From assembly GCA_964608965.1 (NCBI GenBank), contig CAZSPZ010000002.1, forward strand, positions 124,001-188,000: a stretch of DNA of 64,000 nucleotides. The letters are read 5' to 3'. Below are positions 26,073 to 33,564 of the stretch, piece by piece. Made by a program: the position numbers and the translations under genes. Each line of letters starts with the position of its first letter. Within the stretch, counting starts at the first letter, position 1. This DNA comes from UBA10908 sp964608965. Its GTDB lineage: Bacteria; Bacillota; Clostridia; Peptostreptococcales; Anaerovoracaceae. Below the pieces are notes generated by a model. That model made no database searches, was not told the origin of the DNA, and was given only the letters and a program-made list of their open reading frames with translations.

Positions 26073-26981
26073 ATGAATAAATATACGGAAGGTTCCGGCT
26101 ACGAAAGTGAGCGATCGCCCAACCAGGAGCTGACTTTTAATGAAGAACGCAAGGAATTGACCATACGTGGGCTGGACCTTGGCGAAGATCACTTCAAACT
26201 TCTTAAAATGCAAAACGAAGAAGGCGAATATAACAATCTGGCTCTCCTGCTTTCCGATCAGTGCCCCTATCGTTTTATCATGGCAGTGTTTGGAGGAGCG
26301 GACGGGAATGTTTTGATGGAAAGGAAAGAAGCACAGGGCTCTCTCTTTAAGCAGATGAGGGAGTGCTTTTCTTTTATCGAAAAGAACAATAAATCTAAGA
26401 CACGCAAAAAGGGATTATTCAACGTCGAGGAAAAGGATTATCCGGAAGTTGCAATCAGAGAGGCAGTGGTCAACGCTTTTGTTCATCGGGATTACAGCTA
26501 TCCATCCGATGCAATCCTGAATTTGTACGAAGATCGCATGGAAATCATATCCATCGGAGGCCTTTCAGAGGACTTAACGACCGAAGACATTAAAATGGGT
26601 ATTTCCATTGTGCGAAACAGAAACCTTACCGATGTTTTCTATCGGCTTTCTCTTGTGGATTCCAACGGGAAAGGCATCTCCAATATTTTCCGGATATACG
26701 AGTCAGAAAGCAAGCAGCCATTGATCCAGGTTTCGAGCAATGTCTTTAAAATGATTCTTCCCAACAGAAATTATGAAACAGAAGACGACCTACCCAGATC
26801 CGAGCAGGTCGTCTTGAAATTGTTTGCTGATAAGTCTGAAATTCAGCGCGTCGATGTACAGGAAGCGCTGGGCATTGAGCAAACCATGGCAGGCCGCATT
26901 CTTCGAAGAATGCAGAGCGCCGGACTCATCGATTCCACGGGCGCCGGTAAAAACATCCGATACATCAAAATCCGCCGATAA
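26073..26981 (+). CDS. RecG-C-like/AlbA_2-type regulator lacking its N-terminal domain
   Basis: A 302-residue protein corresponding to the later two thirds of the AlbA_2 (Schlafen-like) transcriptional regulator family. It begins at the linker block SERSPNQELTF, continues through LALLLSDQCPYRFIMAVF and the HATPase_c_4 motif REAVVNAFVHRDYSYPSDA (about residues 130-148), and ends in a winged helix (about 240-300). The usual first ~120 residues with the EFK-type AlbA_2 domain are missing, and the upstream DNA is fully occupied by UPF0340, so this is a natural truncation or a distinct short form. The gene starts 12 bases after UPF0340 behind AGGAGAAAAG and looks translated. Confidence 0.8.
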   Translation: MNKYTEGSGYESERSPNQELTFNEERKELTIRGLDLGEDHFKLLKMQNEEGEYNNLALLLSDQCPYRFIMAVFGGADGNVLMERKEAQGSLFKQMRECFSFIEKNNKSKTRKKGLFNVEEKDYPEVAIREAVVNAFVHRDYSYPSDAILNLYEDRMEIISIGGLSEDLTTEDIKMGISIVRNRNLTDVFYRLSLVDSNGKGISNIFRIYESESKQPLIQVSSNVFKMILPNRNYETEDDLPRSEQVVLKLFADKSEIQRVDVQEALGIEQTMAGRILRRMQSAGLIDSTGAGKNIRYIKIRR

Positions 26982-27012
26982 ACTCAAGCACGTAAAAAAG
27001 CGCTGATAAATT

Positions 27013-28305
27013 CTAAAATACTTTCCGCAGTGTTTCATCCGCCATTCTGGAGATGATCGCTGCGGTTTCGCTGCGGGAGATTGTTTTTTCGGGCGCATAG
27101 GAGTGATCTGCGTAGCCGGTTAAAACGCCGGCTCGGTACAGGGTAAAAATTTCCGTGTCGTAGGCCGTGGCGGCGTTGACGTCCGGGAGGCGCTCCACTG
27201 TATTGATTTCCTGGAGTGCCGCAGCGGGTAAAGCAGAAGCGAAAATATAAGCCATTTCCCCGCGGGTGGCAGGACGATCGTAATCGCTAAAGTCCCCTTC
27301 TTTAATCAATCCATTGGCAAGTGCATAATTTACATAGACATTATACCAAACGGGGCCTTGGGAAAATTCGCCGTTTCCGTTGTAGTAGATATTGTGGAGT
27401 CGCGAGGCCATGGCAATCACTTCCGAAATCTTAACGTCTCCTTCCGGCAAGAACATTCCGTTCGAAGAGCCTTTCATAAGGCCTAATTCCACAGATTTCT
27501 CGACATAACTTTCGTACCAAGGAGACACATTAAAAGGCATATCCAGGAACATTCCGCGCACATAGTTTGCTTTTTTGATAAAGTTATCAAATCCAAGGGT
27601 TTCGCTTTCCACAACTTCCTGATATTGCACGGAAAGTAGCAAATCTTTAAGCCCCGGCCAAGTAAAAGAGGCCACATCGCTCAATGTGCCATATTTCATA
27701 AAATAATCGATGCTCGTATCATCCAGCACCAACACAAAAGAAAATCCTATGCCGGTGTATTCCAAAAAGCTTTCAGCATTTATAAGGGCTTCCGAATAAT
27801 TGCTGTAGCCTGTATTTGTCATGGAATAGGGCAAAGAAACAAGTGCTGTATAAAGCCCTGGTCCTTCCAGAAAATGAAGCTCTGCGCTGTCGGGGCTAAA
27901 GACTGCGGTTCCTCCGCTGATCGGAAGAAAACCGTAGGAATATAAATCTTTCCAGCCCACAATTTCTGTGGAACCGTTGAACAGCCATGCGCCATATTTT
28001 CTGATACGGGCTGTCATGGCTGAATAATAGCAGAGCCCGTCCCATTTGTCGTTGGGCACATAGACTACATGAACCGTAGCATCCGCGGTACCTTGCAATG
28101 TTTCCAGCGTAACATCGATGGAGCCGATGTAATTTGGGACGTTCAGCGTTGCGCCGATGGCTTCTACCTGATTGGTTTCATCCGACACTTTTAAAGTGGT
28201 GGTTTCATATCCCGTCACGATCTCCGCGTCCTCTGCCGCAATTTCATTCGTAAAGCTCCCCAAAACAAGTACGATTGCAAGCATTGTAATTATTAATTTC
28301 TTCAT
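27013..28305 (-). CDS. Secreted protein with C-terminal SLH domains
   Basis: A 430-residue protein started at 28305 (MKKLIITMLAIVLVLGS), where GGAGGAAAGAG lies upstream; it has a signal peptide. Residues about 30-250 form an unassigned beta-rich domain. From about 270 to the end lie three SLH repeats: DMPFNVSPWYESYVEKSVELGLMKGSS, GPVWYNVYVNYALANGLI and the last with the hallmark LTGYADHSYAPEKTISRSE. SLH repeats bind pyruvylated wall polymer and anchor the protein to the surface. It follows DUF1846 by 52 bases on the same strand and may share its promoter. Confidence 0.88.
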   Translation of the reverse strand: MKKLIITMLAIVLVLGSFTNEIAAEDAEIVTGYETTTLKVSDETNQVEAIGATLNVPNYIGSIDVTLETLQGTADATVHVVYVPNDKWDGLCYYSAMTARIRKYGAWLFNGSTEIVGWKDLYSYGFLPISGGTAVFSPDSAELHFLEGPGLYTALVSLPYSMTNTGYSNYSEALINAESFLEYTGIGFSFVLVLDDTSIDYFMKYGTLSDVASFTWPGLKDLLLSVQYQEVVESETLGFDNFIKKANYVRGMFLDMPFNVSPWYESYVEKSVELGLMKGSSNGMFLPEGDVKISEVIAMASRLHNIYYNGNGEFSQGPVWYNVYVNYALANGLIKEGDFSDYDRPATRGEMAYIFASALPAAALQEINTVERLPDVNAATAYDTEIFTLYRAGVLTGYADHSYAPEKTISRSETAAIISRMADETLRKVF

Positions 28306-28357
28306 CTCTTTCCTCCAAACCGGGCAGTGCGCCCATCCCTTCCCTTCCTCCAAAACC

Positions 28358-29869
28358 TTACCCCAAATACAGGTTGTTGGTGGAAAATTCTGCTTCGCAG
28401 GTCGTATCTATACTCAAGTCATGGAATATCTGATCATCCGCATCGCTTAAAATTGCGGTACAATGTGCTTTGCAGCCCGAAAGTTCTCGAAGTTTTTCAA
28501 CAGCCATCGCCGCAATCGGATTGACGGTTGCCGATAAAGTAAGGGCGGACAGCACTTCCTCTACGGTAAGAGAGGACTTCTCTTTATTCAAGATATCCTT
28601 TTTTAAATGCTGCAGCGTTTTGAGCACATCCGGCGAAATCAAAAGCACTTCATCGGGTATTTTGCAGAGCATCTTTATCGCGTTGATAACAAGCGCAGCA
28701 CCTGCAACCATTCTTCTGGAGCTTCTGCCTGTCACCATCCTGCCGTCCGGCAATTCCATCGCCATGGCGATGATGTTTTCATACTTTGCATCGCACTTTC
28801 TTTTGGCTTCGGCATATTCCAGCGCAGGCCTTACCACTTTGCGATCTTCAGGAGAAAGCGCCATTTCGTCCATTAAGAGCTTTGCACGGTTGAGCGCCTC
28901 GGTGTCGATCAAACCCCTCTTGTAGTCCACGCAGGCGAGGAGGTACCTTCGGATAATCTCCTGTTTTGCAGCTTCCCGGCAGGCTTCGTCATCCGTAATG
29001 CAAAATCCTGCCCGGTTAACGCCCATGTCGGTCGGCGAATTGTATTCGGAGGCTTCGCCGGTAATTTTCTCTATGATTCGTTTTAGCACGGGGAAGATTT
29101 CCAGATCTCTGTTGTAGTTGACGGAAGTTTCGCCGTACTGCTCCAAATGGAAGGAGTCGATCATATTTACGTCGCGAAGGTCCACGGTTGCAGCTTCGTA
29201 GGCGATGTTGACGGGATGTTTGAGCGGCAGGTTCCAAATGGGAAATGTCTCAAACTTCGCGTAACGCGCTTTAACACCGCGCTTGTTTTCGTGGTAGAGC
29301 TGCGATAAGCAGGTGGCCAGTTTTCCCGATCCCGGTCCGGGACCGTTGATGACGACCAAGGGCTTAGTGACTTCGATATAGGGATTCGCGCCGTAGCCTT
29401 CGTCGCTCACAATCGTATCCACATCCGTGGGATACCCCTTGGTAAACGTGTGTTTATATGTTTTTATCCCGCGGCGTTCCAGCTTGTTGATAAACGTATT
29501 GACGGCGGGCTGGTCTTCGTATCTGGTAATGATGACACTGTTAATAGATAGTTCATATTGACGGAAGGTGTCGATTAAGCGCATCACTTCCAAATCGTAG
29601 GTGATGCCAAAGTCTTGACGGGTCTTGTTGGTTAAGATATCGCCGGCATAAATGCAGATGATAATCTCCACGTGGTCTTTCATCTTTGCAAGGAGCTTTA
29701 CTTTTGCGTTTTCATCAAATCCGGGAAGCACTCTCATCGCGTGTTTGTCGTGCACGAGTTTTCCGCCGAATTCCAGGTAAAGCCGCTCTACTTTCTTGCT
29801 GTTAATTCTTTCTAATATAAATTTTGACTGTTCTTCTAAATACTTTTCCGCATCGAAACCCCGTTGCAT
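28358..29869 (-). CDS. DUF1846 family protein
   Basis: A 503-residue protein identified by its start (RGFDAEKYLEEQSKFILERI), FGGKLVHDKHAMRVLPGFD, the ITRYEDQPAVNTFI block and the central VINGPGPGSGKLATCLSQLY, a P-loop-like glycine-rich stretch. DUF1846 is widespread in anaerobic Firmicutes with unknown function. A promoter precedes it. Confidence 0.93.
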   Translation of the reverse strand: MQRGFDAEKYLEEQSKFILERINSKKVERLYLEFGGKLVHDKHAMRVLPGFDENAKVKLLAKMKDHVEIIICIYAGDILTNKTRQDFGITYDLEVMRLIDTFRQYELSINSVIITRYEDQPAVNTFINKLERRGIKTYKHTFTKGYPTDVDTIVSDEGYGANPYIEVTKPLVVINGPGPGSGKLATCLSQLYHENKRGVKARYAKFETFPIWNLPLKHPVNIAYEAATVDLRDVNMIDSFHLEQYGETSVNYNRDLEIFPVLKRIIEKITGEASEYNSPTDMGVNRAGFCITDDEACREAAKQEIIRRYLLACVDYKRGLIDTEALNRAKLLMDEMALSPEDRKVVRPALEYAEAKRKCDAKYENIIAMAMELPDGRMVTGRSSRRMVAGAALVINAIKMLCKIPDEVLLISPDVLKTLQHLKKDILNKEKSSLTVEEVLSALTLSATVNPIAAMAVEKLRELSGCKAHCTAILSDADDQIFHDLSIDTTCEAEFSTNNLYLG

Positions 29870-29916
29870 TGAAAACCTTCTTTCTTTACTTCCGCATTTG
29901 AACTAATTTACATTTC

Positions 29917-29945
29917 AGTATACCAAAGCTGCACTTTTATCGCAA
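29917..29945 (-). promoter_or_regulatory. Sigma-A-type promoter of DUF1846
   Basis: On the minus strand TTGCGA (29945-29940), a 17-base spacer and TATACT (29922-29917) precede the start at 29869 by about 48 bases. Confidence 0.65.
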
Positions 29946-30004
29946 CGGGCAAGCGCGGGGAACTTGGAATAAATTTGACCGTTCTATCAAGACTCGTATA
30001 CAAT

Positions 30005-30213
30005 CATTTGCGCCGATCGAGCCGGCTTGCCAAGGGTTTTCGGTGCAAATCTCCACTTTATCTTTGGCATAGGAACACAGATGTTCCTATCGAGACGATT
30101 TATGATCCATTTGCACCGATTTTGCCCGACGAACTAGGATTTCGGTGCAAATCCCCTCTTTACCCTTGCCGTAGGAACAAAAATGTTCCTACGGCCCGGC
30201 CCAAACGCGAAAT
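30005..30213. repeat. Duplicated ~103-bp unit, each with two inverted repeats
   Basis: Two imperfect direct copies begin at 30005 and 30108. Each contains an outer dyad, ATTTGCACCGA...TCGGTGCAAAT in the second copy and one mismatch in the first, and then a tighter hairpin, ATAGGAAC-acagat-GTTCCTAT in copy one and GCCGTAGGAAC-aaaaa-tGTTCCTACGGC in copy two. An 83-codon frame crosses the region, but it is a by-product of the repeat. The unit resembles a palindromic intergenic element of unknown family; it separates the housekeeping block from the AbiE genes. Confidence 0.75.
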
Positions 30214-30257
30214 TGTTCCCGAGTAAAGCGGATTACGGCCATGGTCGAACATAATTT

Positions 30258-30332
30258 CAAAACATTTTAAGCAAAACATTGATTTGTGCAAAATGTTTTG
30301 TTATAATTACCAAAACAAATATAGCAAAACAT
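30258..30332. promoter_or_regulatory. AbiE promoter with CAAAACAT operator repeats
   Basis: A promoter (TTGATT 30279-30284, 17-base spacer, TATAAT 30302-30307) is covered by copies of CAAAACAT at 30258, 30272 and 30325, a variant at 30311 and an inverted copy ATGTTTTG at 30293. The repeats fit the known mode of AbiE autoregulation, in which the AbiEi antitoxin binds repeats over its own promoter. Confidence 0.7.
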
Positions 30333-30365
30333 AATTTTGATAAAAAAGTTTTGAAAGGCAAAGTC

Positions 30366-31145
30366 ATGAACACAAAAAGCAATACGACCAACGAGAATTT
30401 TTATAAGCAACTCTCTGAGCATATCGGAAATAGCGAAGAGGTAAGCCTTAAAAAGATTTATTCCCTGTTCCCGGGAATAAAGACGAAGACTATTTCCTGG
30501 AGATTATATTCATTGGCGCAGGAAGGCAAAATTCATAAGACCGGGCATGGGTATTATGCTATGTCAAAAATGCGCGAGCATAACGCTTTGGGGTATGATT
30601 ATTTACAAAAAAAATCGCAGATGGTATACGACATTTTAATAGAGTACGGGTACAATTTTTATATTACGGGACTGGATGCGTTAATCGGCGAACTCCTTCA
30701 TATACCAGAAAAATACCCCGTGCTGTTAGTTGTCGAAGAGTCAGGAATAAAAGAAATCCGAGAAGTTCTAAGCGAAAAAGGCTTGATTGTGATTACGGAA
30801 AAAAACCGCGATATCATAAAAGACTCGATATTAAAAAATAAAATGGATGTCATTATTCTACAGGGAAAGGATTTTTCATTAGCAACAAACCACATTGCAC
30901 AAAAGGAAAAAGCATTTATCGATTTGTATTATGCGACGACCCGAATGGAATATGGAATTTCCATAGCCGAATTATCTCGGATTTATCAAAGTATGCAACG
31001 AAATAATGCCATAGCTACGATGAAAATTAAAAGAGCAGCGCGAGACAGAAAGATCACGAACGAAATAATCTGGCTTTCAGAATTAAATAAACTACCGGGA
31101 AAAGCTCGGGAATTCATGATCCATCAGACCAAGGAGGCAAAATGA
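30366..31145 (+). CDS. AbiEi-type antitoxin / transcriptional repressor
   Basis: A 259-residue protein started at 30366 behind GAAAGG; an upstream in-frame ATG at 30279 overlaps the -35 box and is rejected. The N-terminus is a winged helix-turn-helix (SLKKIYSLFPGIKTKTISWRLYSLAQEGKI). The rest resembles AbiEi_4-type antitoxins, including the ITGLDALIGELLHI segment. The stop overlaps the toxin start by ATGA. In type IV systems AbiEi represses the operon and neutralises the toxin without direct contact. Confidence 0.8.
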   Translation: MNTKSNTTNENFYKQLSEHIGNSEEVSLKKIYSLFPGIKTKTISWRLYSLAQEGKIHKTGHGYYAMSKMREHNALGYDYLQKKSQMVYDILIEYGYNFYITGLDALIGELLHIPEKYPVLLVVEESGIKEIREVLSEKGLIVITEKNRDIIKDSILKNKMDVIILQGKDFSLATNHIAQKEKAFIDLYYATTRMEYGISIAELSRIYQSMQRNNAIATMKIKRAARDRKITNEIIWLSELNKLPGKAREFMIHQTKEAK

Positions 31146-32344
31146 ATTTTATAAATCAAGAGAATCTGATTTTAGAGAAACAAGCTTTTGAGAAATCCGA
31201 AATAGAAAAAAGAATGGCAGACGGAGGTTTCAACTCACTTTCCAGGTTTGAACTATTTATTTGGGATTTAGAGATGTTTCTGCATTTCCAGAAGGCGTTA
31301 GGCGATAAAATAATATTAAAGGGCGGTGCCGCTACTCAATTTTATATTCCTATAACGGCGCAACGAACGAGCGTAGACATTGATATGGTGTGCCTTGCCA
31401 GTCCTACGGAAGTGCGCAATGCGATTCTTGGAATAGAAGCTGGATTCAATGGTGACGGTGACTATTGTAAATTAAAAAAATATAAGCCTCAAAATCCTAA
31501 ATTGGGTTTGGATGCTTTAGAGACCTATTTTGCCAAAGTCCCAAGTGTTTGTGACGATAAAGAGTTGTTTTCTACGAAAGGAAAGCAGGAAGTGAAAATA
31601 GAATTCATGTTTTCTGAGCATGAATATGCCATCAATAAAATAGAGCAACCCGATCTGTTTGCTTTAAAAACTGAAAGGCAATTTAATATATTGACTTTCG
31701 AAACTTTATTTGCAGATAAACTGACGACATTAGGACCGTCAACAATCGGAATTCCCGACGAAAGAGCGGATGAACAATTTAAGCAGATATACGATGTCAT
31801 CACATTATTTATTTCAAACGTGGATCAAACCTTTGAAAACAAAGCAATCATTGCGTCAAATTATGAAAAAATAGCCAAAGTAGAATGTAAGATCCACAAT
31901 ATTTCATATAACCCGGACAAACTTTTCGAAGATTTAAAGTTGCTGATTAGCAGAGTAAAGAACATTGAAAGCAGCGACCTCTCATTACAAAGGGCGAATG
32001 ATTTCCAATCGCTTTATTTGCGGAGTGCGGCTAATCGTGATAAAGCACAATGGGCTATTGTGGGATATCAACTGGATTGCCTCGTTGATTTCATTTTCAA
32101 CGGTAAAACTAAAATTTTGCAGTTTAAAGAAATCGAAGAATTTATTGAGAAATTAAAATTTCAAAATACACGCGGCCCTGAACGTGGAATAATTACCAGC
32201 GAAGTACGAGATGCTCTAAAAACAACCTTTGGAGCAATAGAAGGCTTAAGCCCAGATCTTTTCAAGAAACGGGTGGACAGGATTATTTGGGAATTAGTTA
32301 GTATGGTTGATTTTGATGTAATTAAAGATTCAGTTAAAATATAA
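31142..32344 (+). CDS. AbiEii/AbiGii-type nucleotidyltransferase toxin
   Basis: A 400-residue protein with the nucleotidyltransferase core LKGGAATQFYIP (about residues 60-71) followed by RTSVDIDMV (about 78-86); the DxD carries the metal-binding aspartates. The later block FETLFADKLTTLGP fits the third motif of the AbiEii family. These toxins transfer nucleotides, with tRNA as target in well-studied homologues, and stop growth on phage infection. The gene is AT-rich compared with the flanking housekeeping genes, suggesting acquisition by transfer. Confidence 0.85.
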   Translation: MNFINQENLILEKQAFEKSEIEKRMADGGFNSLSRFELFIWDLEMFLHFQKALGDKIILKGGAATQFYIPITAQRTSVDIDMVCLASPTEVRNAILGIEAGFNGDGDYCKLKKYKPQNPKLGLDALETYFAKVPSVCDDKELFSTKGKQEVKIEFMFSEHEYAINKIEQPDLFALKTERQFNILTFETLFADKLTTLGPSTIGIPDERADEQFKQIYDVITLFISNVDQTFENKAIIASNYEKIAKVECKIHNISYNPDKLFEDLKLLISRVKNIESSDLSLQRANDFQSLYLRSAANRDKAQWAIVGYQLDCLVDFIFNGKTKILQFKEIEEFIEKLKFQNTRGPERGIITSEVRDALKTTFGAIEGLSPDLFKKRVDRIIWELVSMVDFDVIKDSVKI

Positions 32345-32349
32345 AACTC

Positions 32350-32378
32350 TTGTTAATGGTAAAATATTCCTGTATAAT
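32350..32378 (+). promoter_or_regulatory. Sigma-A-type promoter of the SLH/giant-protein pair
   Basis: TTGTTA at 32350-32355, a 17-base spacer and TATAAT at 32373-32378. The leader holds a small hairpin, CCTGC-ggga-GCGCAGG (32399-32415), just before the AGGAAGGAA binding site. Confidence 0.7.
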
Positions 32379-32426
32379 AATGTCGCTTGAGAAACCTAAC
32401 CTGCGGGAGCGCAGGAAGGAAATAAT

Positions 32427-33551
32427 ATGAAAATAAAGAGAATTCAGAGGCAAGGCCAAATTGCAAAAAAGAGGCTTTGCCTCTCTGTGTTTTTTGTGGC
32501 ATTTTTCCTTTTTATGTTGAGCGGTCTTGCGTCTAAAGTCTTTACCGCTCAAGCTGTGCCTTTTAAAGATATCGCTGCAACCGATTGGTATTGCGGCGCT
32601 GTTTCAAGAGCGAAAGATGCAGGAATCTTGGAGGGCTACCCCGACGGAAGCTTTCAGCCCGAAGGTCTTGTAACCTATGCCGAATTTTTAAGAATGGCCA
32701 TTAAGGATGCACTTCCGGTGGTAGAGGGGCATTGGGCCGCAGGGTATTACGACCAAGGTGTGGAAAGAAATTTGTTTACCGAATACGAAATTCGAAAGGG
32801 CTCCCTGGATCAACCCATACCAAGAAAATATATGGCGCTCGTCTTTGCGGGGCTTCTTCCGGAAAACGATTCTGTTCCTATCGGAAAGTTTTCGGATATC
32901 GATGCCCGCTCTGCATTCGAATACTACATCGCAAAGAGCGCAGCCGGTAATCTTTTAATTGGGTACCCCGACGGTACCTTTCGTCCGGAAGACTTTTTGA
33001 CGAGAGCAGAAGCCGCCACAGCCTTTGTCCGCCTTCTGGATGTGCTTGTAAGCTACGAAGGAGCAGAAGAAGTGCCGATGGAGGATATAGAAGAAGGCGA
33101 AGTAAAAATTTCGGATATTGCCGACCCTTTCTGTTTGGAATATTTAAATAGCATACTTCAAACCATTTCTTTCTCGGGTTCGGATGGAGTATATAAATAT
33201 AGCTTCACGGCTCCTTATATTCCAGAACAATATAAAAACTGTTTAGATATAAGCTTTTTTTCTCCGGAAGGAAAGCAAATATTAATTGAAGACAGTCATT
33301 GGAGTAGAAATAAAGAAGCTCATCTTGTTGAGCATACTGTAGAAGGGTTAAGTTCTGTTAATCAGCTTGGCACGATTATAATGGGGCTCGCCATTGCTCC
33401 AACAGAAAATATGAACTGGCTCAACTACACTTTAAAATGGAATGTTGATAAGGGAGCCACTCTTAGAATTCAATACGAAGATCGCGTAAACAGTTTGCAT
33501 TATACGGAATATAGTTCAAATTCTTTAAACTACATTTTTGTATGGGAATAG
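32427..33551 (+). CDS. Secreted SLH-domain protein
   Basis: A 374-residue protein with a basic N-terminus and signal/membrane segment (LSVFFVAFFLFMLSGLAS). SLH repeats lie at about residues 45-215, with hallmark motifs LEGYPDGSFQPEGLVTYAE and LIGYPDGTFRPEDFLTRAE. A beta-rich C-terminal domain (about 240-374) is unassigned. It precedes the 1986-residue secreted protein by 13 bases; since that protein lacks SLH repeats, this one may be its wall anchor (inference). Confidence 0.88.
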   Translation: MKIKRIQRQGQIAKKRLCLSVFFVAFFLFMLSGLASKVFTAQAVPFKDIAATDWYCGAVSRAKDAGILEGYPDGSFQPEGLVTYAEFLRMAIKDALPVVEGHWAAGYYDQGVERNLFTEYEIRKGSLDQPIPRKYMALVFAGLLPENDSVPIGKFSDIDARSAFEYYIAKSAAGNLLIGYPDGTFRPEDFLTRAEAATAFVRLLDVLVSYEGAEEVPMEDIEEGEVKISDIADPFCLEYLNSILQTISFSGSDGVYKYSFTAPYIPEQYKNCLDISFFSPEGKQILIEDSHWSRNKEAHLVEHTVEGLSSVNQLGTIIMGLAIAPTENMNWLNYTLKWNVDKGATLRIQYEDRVNSLHYTEYSSNSLNYIFVWE

Positions 33552-33564
33552 GGTGGAAACATAT

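Noticed and set aside
30005..30213. CRISPR array
   Set aside because: Only two long imperfect copies with no short identical repeats and spacers, and no cas genes.
29975..30226. 83-codon plus-strand frame with repeated GFRCKSPLY-like peptide
   Set aside because: The peptide repeat comes from the duplicated palindromic element; there is no ribosome binding site or recognisable domain.
32399..32415. Riboswitch in the SLH gene leader
   Set aside because: Only one small hairpin is present and no conserved aptamer core was recognised.
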